5,204 nt of DNA from JAWXCM01 sp034408745 (GTDB taxonomy: Bacteria; Acidobacteriota; Terriglobia; Bryobacterales; Bryobacteraceae), in assembly GCA_034408745.1 (NCBI GenBank), contig JAWXCM010000018.1:1-5204 (forward strand), given 5' to 3'. The notes below the pieces were generated by a model, which did not search any database, was not told the DNA's origin, and saw nothing but the letters and a program-made list of their open reading frames with translations. This document shows positions 1-5,204 of this stretch, piece after piece. The position numbers and the translations under genes were made by a program. Position 1 is the stretch's first letter; the number at the start of each line of letters is the position of its first letter.

Positions 1-486
1 CACCGTCATCACCGCGCCCGCGTTGCTCAGGTCCGGCCCCAGCGAAGCCCCGCGTCCTCGAATGGAATGGCACCCCGAGCACCCGCCCGCTCCGAAAAAC
101 ACCGCGGACCCGCGAGGCACATCGCCCTCAAGCCGGGCTTCGATTGCCGGCGAACTCAAACTCCGCACAAATGCGACAATCTGCCAGATCTTCGCGTCCG
201 CCATCGGAAAGCCAGGCATATCCGTCCCAGGAACGCCGTTCTTGATCGAGGCGAACAGCCGTGTGTTGTTTAGCCGCCGAATCAGGCCTCCATCGGCCAG
301 ATTCGGGCCGCGCGCGCCTTCGCCCGATCTGCCGTGGCACGCCCCACAGGCAGCCGCAAACAGCTTCTGCCCTGCGACAACGGCCTCAGCCGACGTCAGG
401 TAGTCCGCATCCGGGACCACCACATCCACGCCAGCGGCCGGAAAATGGGCAACGAAAAGAATCAGGAGCGGGACGGTGGTTCGCAT
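1..486 (-). CDS. Secreted diheme c-type cytochrome, N-terminal part (cut at left edge)
   Basis: The frame is open from an ATG at 486 down to base 1, giving 162 residues with no stop, so the C-terminus lies outside the window. Residues 1-18 form a hydrophobic signal peptide (MRTTVPLLILFVAHFPAAG), consistent with Sec export and periplasmic heme attachment. The first heme motif is CGACH at residues 47-51, and Met90 in GTDMPGF is the likely axial ligand of that class I cytochrome domain. A second motif, CSGCH at 136-140, follows GSAVFFGAGG and is followed by GRGASLGPDLS; its own Met ligand would lie beyond the edge. This layout is familiar from acidobacterial cytochromes that may serve periplasmic dehydrogenases; the partner here is unknown. 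GTG at 489 and TTG at 504 are alternative in-frame starts, but ATG gives a compact signal peptide. No strong ribosome binding site is visible. The gene begins 32 bp after the methyltransferase stop. Confidence 0.9.
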   Translation of the reverse strand, partial: MRTTVPLLILFVAHFPAAGVDVVVPDADYLTSAEAVVAGQKLFAAACGACHGRSGEGARGPNLADGGLIRRLNNTRLFASIKNGVPGTDMPGFPMADAKIWQIVAFVRSLSSPAIEARLEGDVPRGSAVFFGAGGCSGCHSIRGRGASLGPDLSNAGAVMTV

Positions 487-518
487 CACTGCAAAGGGTT
501 TCAATTCCTGACATCATG

Positions 519-1157
519 TCACACGTCCCGCCCCTTGTCGCGACAAAACAAACCCACCCAAAACGCCTTCCCCGCCGGCACTGGATGCGTCGATTCCTGA
601 ACCAATACAAACCCCGCCGCACCAACCGTCTCCGTAAACCACGCCGGGTCGACAAACGAGAAATGCGGACTCAGCCCGCGAATCGATTCGAACGGCGTCT
701 GAGCCACACCAGGCGCCTGCACGCTGGGAAGTTGCAGCACCACTGACAGCCAACCGCCAGGCGCTACCAGCCCCAGCGTGTTGCGCAGACACCCCTCCAC
801 ACCCGCATGCTCGAACACCAGCGCCGCGTGAACCAGCTCCGCCGGCTCCACGCCGGGAGCCTCCCTGGTCATATCGACACAGTGCAGTTCCAGCCCGCCC
901 ACCACGCCATAACGCAGGGCCACCTCATCAAGGTACGCCTGATTCACGTCGATCCCGGCCACCCGCCGCGTCATACCCGGATCCACATGCTCAAGGCCGT
1001 TCCCCCCGGCCACCCCGACCACCGCAACCGACGCCGGCAGGCACCGCAACAGCACCTCGCGAAACAAAGTCGACAACAGCGAATACTGCCCCACCCCAGG
1101 CGCGCTCATGTGCGCTTCGTAATCGGCCAGCGGAACCGCCAGCCATGGACTTGGCAT
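519..1157 (-). CDS. Class I SAM-dependent methyltransferase, substrate unknown
   Basis: This 212-residue protein has the Rossmann methyltransferase layout. Motif I is VAVVGVAGGNGLEH at residues 44-57, the glycine-rich SAM loop. AGIDVNQAYLDEV follows at 67-79, where Asp70 should contact the SAM ribose. VDMTR at 94-98 fits the motif II region, LVHAALVFEHAG at 108-119 fits strand 4 and its helix, and LVAPGGWLSVVLQ at 130-142 is the usual post-motif strand. The length suits a minimal single-domain enzyme with no added substrate domain. There is no signal peptide, so it should be cytoplasmic. The N-terminal PLADYEAHM segment precedes the fold and may cap the active site. The gene starts 9 bp after the stop of the upstream kinase-like gene, so the two are probably co-translated and functionally linked. 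The fold call is firm; small molecule, lipid or protein could be the substrate. Confidence 0.85.
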   Translation of the reverse strand: MPSPWLAVPLADYEAHMSAPGVGQYSLLSTLFREVLLRCLPASVAVVGVAGGNGLEHVDPGMTRRVAGIDVNQAYLDEVALRYGVVGGLELHCVDMTREAPGVEPAELVHAALVFEHAGVEGCLRNTLGLVAPGGWLSVVLQLPSVQAPGVAQTPFESIRGLSPHFSFVDPAWFTETVGAAGFVLVQESTHPVPAGKAFWVGLFCRDKGRDV

Positions 1158-1166
1158 CTTTTGATC

Positions 1167-2051
1167 TTATGAGGCCGTCGCACCCTTCATGTGCCGAAGC
1201 ACCACAGGAGCATTTACCGCTTCTTTCCAGCGCGCATTAAACCGAGCCGCAATGTCGGGTCGCGCGACGAGGAGTGGTCCCAGACCGAGCCTGTGGTGCG
1301 GGGGCTCAAAGTGCCTGTGCTCCTGGTGGAGCTTCGACTCGATCTCGGACCAGCGGTTAGTCAATCCGCCCGCATCCAGCAAAACAATGCGTTCGCCAAT
1401 AATTCCGAAATTCTTCAAATGCGCATCCAGCGAAAACAAACCCCGCTGCCAGCCAGCCTGACGAACCTCCAGAAACTGACACAGCAGATCCTCAACATCG
1501 TCGAAATAACCCGCCCCGGCCAGTTCGCTCAGCCGGTCCAGAAGCGTGCACTCGGCGCGCTCCTCCGCCTGCTCGACAACAAGCCAGCCAGGCCAGCCTT
1601 TCACACGAACACGGGTCGGCGGAAACGTGGCCACGGCAGGCACAAGGCTCGACCCCGCCAGATGCGACTCAGCCAGTCGAGTCCCACGCAGATTGCGTTT
1701 TTGATAAATGCGCCAAACCGGCAGAATATTCGAGGAGAACCACAGCGTGCGCGGAATCACCAGCATCACGGTCTGGACAAAAAGCTTCAGCATCCGAATC
1801 TGCGCCGACGGCCGCTCCATCAGCCGCGCCGCGATTCCCGCGGGAAATGCACGCTCCAGACCGCGCAGCAGACGCCAGAGCACTATCAGCGCAACCACTT
1901 CACGCTGGGAGCGCTCGCGCTTCACCACCCAGTTACTGGAGGCGTAAACCACCCGTCCGATTCCCTCGCCGATGCGGCGCAGGGGTCCGTCGGTCAGCTC
2001 ACGGGGAGCCTCAGCCAGCACGAAATCGGGCGCTCGGACGGAACGGTCCAT
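1167..2051 (-). CDS. Putative kinase of the protein-kinase-like/APH fold, substrate unknown
   Basis: I do not recognise a named family for this 294-residue protein, but it shows the core marks of the protein-kinase-like fold. IGEGIGRVVY at residues 27-36 resembles a nucleotide-binding glycine loop, followed by VVK with Lys44 in the ATP-anchoring place. The catalytic loop reads SLDAHLKNFGI at 207-217, giving Asp209, His211 and Asn214 in the DxHxxN arrangement of aminoglycoside-phosphotransferase-like and lipopolysaccharide-sugar kinases; the usual preceding His is Ser207. VLLDAGG at 223-229 supplies the metal-binding Asp226 in DxG form. Between the lobes, residues 85-116 are hydrophobic and basic and may be an amphipathic membrane-contact region. 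No signal peptide is seen. The ATG at 2051 is preceded by a purine-rich GGCAGGCGGG stretch that could act as ribosome binding site. It sits 49 bp after the enolase-type gene and 9 bp before the methyltransferase. A small-molecule or LPS-core sugar target is an inference. Confidence 0.65.
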   Translation of the reverse strand: MDRSVRAPDFVLAEAPRELTDGPLRRIGEGIGRVVYASSNWVVKRERSQREVVALIVLWRLLRGLERAFPAGIAARLMERPSAQIRMLKLFVQTVMLVIPRTLWFSSNILPVWRIYQKRNLRGTRLAESHLAGSSLVPAVATFPPTRVRVKGWPGWLVVEQAEERAECTLLDRLSELAGAGYFDDVEDLLCQFLEVRQAGWQRGLFSLDAHLKNFGIIGERIVLLDAGGLTNRWSEIESKLHQEHRHFEPPHHRLGLGPLLVARPDIAARFNARWKEAVNAPVVLRHMKGATAS

Positions 2052-2100
2052 AACCCGCCTGCCCCCATTATGCGCCTGACCCGGCCCCGTTGGCGAAGCC

Positions 2101-3330
2101 TCATCCCCACCACTTCTCGCCCTTCGCCAGATGCGCCTTCACCACGTCCGGATTGAGCTCAACGCCGATACCCGGCTTCTCGGGCACTCGAATAAATCCG
2201 CCCTCGAAAATTGGCCCGTCATGCAGGATCATGTCGTCCAGCCAGCCGCCTTGCCCCATCACCGTCTCGCACGCCAGATAATCGCGTATCGACGCTGCCC
2301 AGCTCACATTGGCCATCGTCGCCACAATGCTGCCCGTGTTATGCGTGGCCATCGGCAGTCCAAAAACGTCGGCCATGTCCGCAATTCGCTTCGTTTCCAG
2401 AAATCCGCCGGTATTTCGCAGATCCGGGTGCAGAATATCACAGCCCTGGTTAATAATAAAATCCTTAAATCCGTGACGCCGAGCCAGATTCTCACCCGTG
2501 CAGATCGGCACCTTCGACACCGCGCTCAGCCTCTTCCAGCTCTCTGAGTAGTCCGGCGTAAGTGAGTCCTCCAGCCACACCGGCTTGATCCCCTCCACCG
2601 CCTCGGCAAGCTGAATCGAAGTCCGCAGGTCGAACTCCCAGTGGCAGTGGACCATCAGGTCGTGTTCCCAGCCGATCGCCTCCCGGCAGTTCTCCCAGCC
2701 CTGCCGGATCTGACGCAGTTCGGCTGACGACAGCAGCCGGTTCGAAAGGTCGCGTCCCGGATCCTTCGCCGGATCTGTGTGCGGACCTGGACCGAACTTG
2801 TGGCACGTGAAGCCCGCTTTGTCCGCCTTCACTTTCGCAGCCCAGTCCCGGCACGACGCCTTGTCCAGCATGTTCTTTGGCGCGGCATGGTCGTACACCC
2901 GAACCTTCTCCCGAAACCGGCCGCCCAGCAACACGCTCGTGGGCTGATCCAGCATCTTGCCGGCCAGATCCCACAGCGCCATCTCGATCCCGCTGACGCC
3001 CCGCATAAACGAGTGCGCCGACCCGTCCGTACGCTGTCCCAGACCCTGATAAATGGCGTCGATTTGCAGGGGATCCTTCCCCATGATTTCCTGCTTCAGA
3101 ACCTCGATTTGTTCGCGAACCCCGGCACCCGGATTGCCATAGGCCTCACCGATGCCGTACACGCCCGCGTCACTAACCACCTTGACCAGCGTGTAGGTTC
3201 GCGGGCCCTGCACCACCATGGTCTGGATGTCCCGAATCTTTGCCCGATTTTTCGAAGGTGCGGCCATCGCGTGATACTGCGCGAGGAATGGTGCGGCAGC
3301 GAGGCTGCCAAGGAAGGTTCGACGCTTCAT
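2101..3330 (-). CDS. Tat-exported mandelate racemase/muconate lactonizing enzyme-family (enolase superfamily) protein
   Basis: This is a full-length 409-residue protein. It begins with a twin-arginine signal, MKRRTFLG, a hydrophobic stretch to about residue 18, and a probable cleavage after AMA at 23, so a folded enzyme should reach the periplasm. The capping domain covers roughly 31-150 (VKVVSDAGVYGIGEAYGNPG; GVSGIEMALWDLAGK at 111-125). The barrel follows: Lys178 in CHKFGPG, HCHWEFD at 228-234, WLED with Glu254, CTGE with Glu280, Asp303 in LHPDLRNTGG and His330 in MATHNTGS. Glu254 and Glu280 fit metal ligands 2 and 3, and His330-Asp303 fits the catalytic dyad of the galactonate/gluconate dehydratase-like branch. 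The place of the first ligand, normally Asp, appears to hold His228. Sugar-acid dehydratase is the best guess, but specificity cannot be read. The gene starts 17 bp after the histidine kinase stop; a weak AGAG precedes the ATG. Confidence 0.9.
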   Translation of the reverse strand: MKRRTFLGSLAAAPFLAQYHAMAAPSKNRAKIRDIQTMVVQGPRTYTLVKVVSDAGVYGIGEAYGNPGAGVREQIEVLKQEIMGKDPLQIDAIYQGLGQRTDGSAHSFMRGVSGIEMALWDLAGKMLDQPTSVLLGGRFREKVRVYDHAAPKNMLDKASCRDWAAKVKADKAGFTCHKFGPGPHTDPAKDPGRDLSNRLLSSAELRQIRQGWENCREAIGWEHDLMVHCHWEFDLRTSIQLAEAVEGIKPVWLEDSLTPDYSESWKRLSAVSKVPICTGENLARRHGFKDFIINQGCDILHPDLRNTGGFLETKRIADMADVFGLPMATHNTGSIVATMANVSWAASIRDYLACETVMGQGGWLDDMILHDGPIFEGGFIRVPEKPGIGVELNPDVVKAHLAKGEKWWG

Positions 3331-3347
3331 ACGTGCGCTCTATTGAA

Positions 3348-4868
3348 TCACACTCTGGGATGCATCGCGCCAGTCAGCTCTTCCTGTACCGCGCCATATT
3401 CCTGCAGCCCCAGATCGTGGACCGGAAGCGTGAACATGAACTTCGATCCCTGGCCGACCTCGCTCTCCACATAAACGGTGCCGCCCTGAGATCGAACCAG
3501 GTGCTTCACAATCGCCAGTCCAAGGCCCGTGCCGCCCATCTCCCGGGACCGCGCCTTGTCGACACGATAGAAACGCTCGAACAACCGCGGCAGATCCTCC
3601 GCCGGAACCCCGAGCCCTGTGTCGAGAACGGCAATCTCAATCATCTCCGGATTGCCATCCAGCTTGCGCGCCGCCACCGTCACCCGGCCCCCCTGCGGCG
3701 TATACTTCAAAGCGTTATCCAGCAGGTTGCTCATCACCTGGTGAACCGCTTCGGAATCGCAGAAAATTTCCGTGCGGTCCGGCATCTGCTCCACCGTCAG
3801 ATCGATGTGTTTCTTCTCGGACATCGGCCGCATGGAATCCGCGCAGTCCAGCAGCAGGCTGTTCACGTAATACGACGCGAATTGAAATCGGGTCGTCTTC
3901 AACTCCAGCCGCGACAGCGTCATCAAATCGCCCGTAAGCCGGCCCAGCCGTTCCGCATTTTGTCGAATAATCGAAAGAAATCGAACGTTATGCTCCGGGT
4001 CGTACAGCGCGCCTTCCAGCAGCGTCTCCGTGTAACCCTGGATCGACGCCAGAGGCGTCCGCAGTTCGTGCGATACATTGATGACAAAGTCCTTCCGGAC
4101 GCGCTCCACCTTCTCCAGTTCGGCATGCTCGCGCTGCAGCTGATCGAACATTTCCTGGAGCTTTTCACCCGTATCGTTCAGCTGCTCCACCAGGATCCCG
4201 AGCTCATCCCGCCCCCGCGCCGGAAGTCTCGCGGCAAACTCACCCCGCGCCAGCCGCCCGGCGTATTGAATAATCGCGGCGAGTTTCGACGAAACATACC
4301 GCGCAAAAAAACCAGCCACAATAATCGCCGGTAAAAACGCCACTGCCACCGAAGCCAGCAACTGATTTCGAATCTCGGAAACTTGCGTGTCGATTTCCTT
4401 CAGCGGAACCGCCAGCCGTATGCATCCCTCCGCCACCGGGCTCGCAACATACAGAAACTTGAGGCCCATCGTGTGGCTGAGCCGTATGTCCTTGCCAGCC
4501 GACCCGTGCAGAGCCTGCACCACCTCCGGCCGAGTGGCGTGATTCTCCATTCGCGCCGCATCGGCCTCCGAATCGCCGATCACATGACCATCGTGCGCGA
4601 TCACGGTAAGTCGGCCACCCGCGGCCTTCGCCAAAGCGTGAAAACGGTCGCTGTTCTGCTCCCCGAGCCTGACCACATCGGCCAGAGCGAGCATCCGGTT
4701 CTTCTCTTCCAACTCCCGCGACAGCTTGGTCAGGTAGGTCTTCTCAGCCACACGCGAAGCAAGGAAGTCAACCGCGGTGAGCGCCACCACCAGCACGCAA
4801 AATACACCCAATATGAGCTTCAGGAATATTCGAGCCGTGAGATTCGCGTTGCGTTTAGGGGCTGGCAA
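3348..4868 (-). CDS. PhoR-like membrane sensor histidine kinase
   Basis: This 506-residue kinase should sense an envelope signal and phosphorylate a response regulator, which is not in the window. A transmembrane helix at about 13-36 leads to a periplasmic domain at 37-167 containing LTVIAHDGHVIGDSE, MENHATRPEV and LYVASPVAEG, the style of the PhoR/WalK-type extracellular PAS-like sensor. A second helix spans about 168-190. A HAMP linker follows (190-242, with DELG at 221-224), then a short coiled coil. The dimerisation domain carries His267 in VSHELRTPL. The ATPase domain has the N box Asn381/Asn385 (NLLDNALKY), DTGLG at 416-420, LFERFYR at 430-435 and GGTGLGLAI at 445-453. All catalytic motifs are intact. 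The cytoplasmic PAS domain found in classical PhoR is absent. The TTG at 4868 is chosen because no in-frame ATG or GTG occurs between the lpxK stop and the first membrane helix. Upstream GGGTG is a poor ribosome binding site. Confidence 0.95.
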   Translation of the reverse strand: MPAPKRNANLTARIFLKLILGVFCVLVVALTAVDFLASRVAEKTYLTKLSRELEEKNRMLALADVVRLGEQNSDRFHALAKAAGGRLTVIAHDGHVIGDSEADAARMENHATRPEVVQALHGSAGKDIRLSHTMGLKFLYVASPVAEGCIRLAVPLKEIDTQVSEIRNQLLASVAVAFLPAIIVAGFFARYVSSKLAAIIQYAGRLARGEFAARLPARGRDELGILVEQLNDTGEKLQEMFDQLQREHAELEKVERVRKDFVINVSHELRTPLASIQGYTETLLEGALYDPEHNVRFLSIIRQNAERLGRLTGDLMTLSRLELKTTRFQFASYYVNSLLLDCADSMRPMSEKKHIDLTVEQMPDRTEIFCDSEAVHQVMSNLLDNALKYTPQGGRVTVAARKLDGNPEMIEIAVLDTGLGVPAEDLPRLFERFYRVDKARSREMGGTGLGLAIVKHLVRSQGGTVYVESEVGQGSKFMFTLPVHDLGLQEYGAVQEELTGAMHPRV

Positions 4869-4914
4869 GCACCCAATATAACGTAATATCGAGGAAGAAT
4901 TTGTTACAATTCCG
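4869..4914 (-). promoter_or_regulatory. AT-rich spacer upstream of the histidine kinase, possible promoter/operator
   Basis: This 46-bp gap between lpxK and the histidine kinase is 37% GC (17 of 46), clearly lower than the flanking coding DNA. On the minus strand it holds TTGTAA (4909-4904), a fair -35 match, and TATTAC or TATATT further down as -10 candidates. Spacing is not ideal (about 15 or 23 bp), and the latter would place the transcript start almost at the TTG codon. The base composition and the palindromes make a promoter or operator possible, but no consensus is met. Confidence 0.25.
4876..4889. repeat. Imperfect 14-bp AT-rich palindrome
   Basis: ATATAACGTAATAT reads the same on both strands except for one mismatched pair (4880/4885); its centre lies between 4882 and 4883. 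It sits just upstream of the TTG start of the histidine kinase, where a dimeric repressor or an autoregulating response regulator could bind. It is short and AT-rich, so chance remains possible. Confidence 0.35.
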
Positions 4915-5204
4915 CTACGGTCGGACCAGGTCCCGCGCGGAGGCCGGAATCGGCCGGTAGCCTTCAGGACCCACAGCGCGCTCGCTCCTGATCTCCATCC
5001 CCGTCTCCAGCCACCAAATCCCTTCGCCGAGCCCCTCCAGCTTCACCGCATCCTTTTCGGTGGTCACCAGCACTTCCCCACTCCGGCGCAGCTCCCCGAT
5101 CTCGGCAGCGGTGTACTTGTGGTGATCCGGGAAAACCACGAATCGCTCGACCTCGACGCCTAAACCCGCCAGCGTGCGCCGAAACGCCCCAGGATTCCCG
5201 AGCC
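4915..5204 (-). CDS. lpxK: Tetraacyldisaccharide 4'-kinase, C-terminal 95 residues (cut at right edge)
   Basis: LpxK phosphorylates the 4' position of the lipid A disaccharide at the inner face of the inner membrane, a late step of the Raetz pathway. The frame is open to the edge, so the N-terminus and the P-loop lie outside. The visible part begins LGNPGAFRRTLAGLGVEVER, continues FPDHHKYTAAEIGEL, and then gives VLVTTEKDAVKL. These three blocks (GNP.aF, FpDHH.yt, TTEKDavKL) are characteristic of the LpxK C-terminal domain. The gene ends in TAG at 4917-4915 after a diverged tail (DLVRP). GTG at 5139 could be mistaken for a start, but the homology clearly extends upstream of it. Roughly two thirds of the usual 320-350-residue protein is missing because of the window edge, not because of damage. 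The histidine kinase follows 46 bp downstream. Confidence 0.92.
   Translation of the reverse strand, partial: LGNPGAFRRTLAGLGVEVERFVVFPDHHKYTAAEIGELRRSGEVLVTTEKDAVKLEGLGEGIWWLETGMEIRSERAVGPEGYRPIPASARDLVRP

Noticed and set aside
1..486. Multiheme cytochrome or nitrite/cytochrome peroxidase-type diheme protein
   Set aside because: The first domain has a class I Met motif (GTDMPGF) and the second motif is followed by GRG..LGPDLS. This does not fit the bacterial diheme peroxidase pattern, although the missing C-terminus prevents a full check.
261..746. Plus-strand frame of 161 codons across the cytochrome/methyltransferase junction
   Set aside because: It is opposite two genes with clear heme and SAM-binding motifs, and its own product is Arg/Pro-rich without any family signature.
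2052..2100. CATAAT on the minus strand (2072-2067) as a -10 box for the kinase-like gene
   Set aside because: No matching -35 element at proper spacing; the implied transcript would begin almost on the ribosome binding region. More likely an ordinary intra-operon spacer.
1191..2156. Long plus-strand open frame of 321 codons
   Set aside because: It lies antisense to the kinase-like gene and reads as a low-complexity Arg/Pro/His/Gln-rich product with no recognisable domain, typical of the opposite strand of GC-rich coding DNA.
2492..2974. Minus-strand alternative frame of 160 codons inside the enolase-type gene
   Set aside because: It is a Gly/Arg-rich out-of-frame reading of a gene whose true frame shows metal-binding and catalytic residues.
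3240..4334. Long plus-strand open frame of 364 codons
   Set aside because: It is antisense to the well-supported histidine kinase and the start of the enolase-type gene; its product is Arg/His/Gln-rich without domain motifs.

Overview
The window comes from a GC-rich Gram-negative chromosome. All six recognisable genes lie on the minus strand, so transcription runs from base 5204 towards base 1. A lipid A kinase (lpxK) tail implies an LPS-type outer membrane. A Tat-exported enolase-superfamily protein and a double-CXXCH cytochrome c of the 'GRG..LGPDLS' type together suggest Acidobacteriota, most likely the Bryobacterales/Solibacter group. That placement is inferred from recalled family style, not from a search.

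Layout in transcription order: (1) 5204-4915, C-terminal part of LpxK, cut by the right edge; (2) 4914-4869, a 46-bp AT-rich spacer (37% GC) with two short inverted repeats; (3) 4868-3348, a complete PhoR-like membrane sensor histidine kinase with a TTG start; (4) 3330-2101, a complete Tat-signal mandelate racemase/muconate lactonizing (enolase superfamily) protein; (5) 2051-1167, a protein-kinase-like-fold phosphotransferase of unknown substrate; (6) 1157-519, a small class I SAM-dependent methyltransferase; (7) 486-1, the N-terminal 162 residues of a secreted cytochrome c with two heme-binding motifs, cut by the left edge.

The spacers are 46, 17, 49, 9 and 32 bp, and no clear terminator is visible, so read-through across all or part of the block is plausible. 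The tightest pair is the putative kinase and the methyltransferase (9 bp), which probably act in one process. Functionally the block is mixed: lipid A synthesis, envelope sensing, a probable periplasmic sugar-acid enzyme, a kinase/methyltransferase pair, and a periplasmic electron carrier or dehydrogenase partner. No response regulator is present for the histidine kinase. I see no RNA genes, CRISPR arrays, insertion sequences or phage genes, and no stretch over 300 bp without a gene. I do not see a clearly new system. The most unusual points are the apparent His-for-Asp change at the first metal ligand of the enolase-superfamily protein and the uncharacterised kinase/methyltransferase pair.
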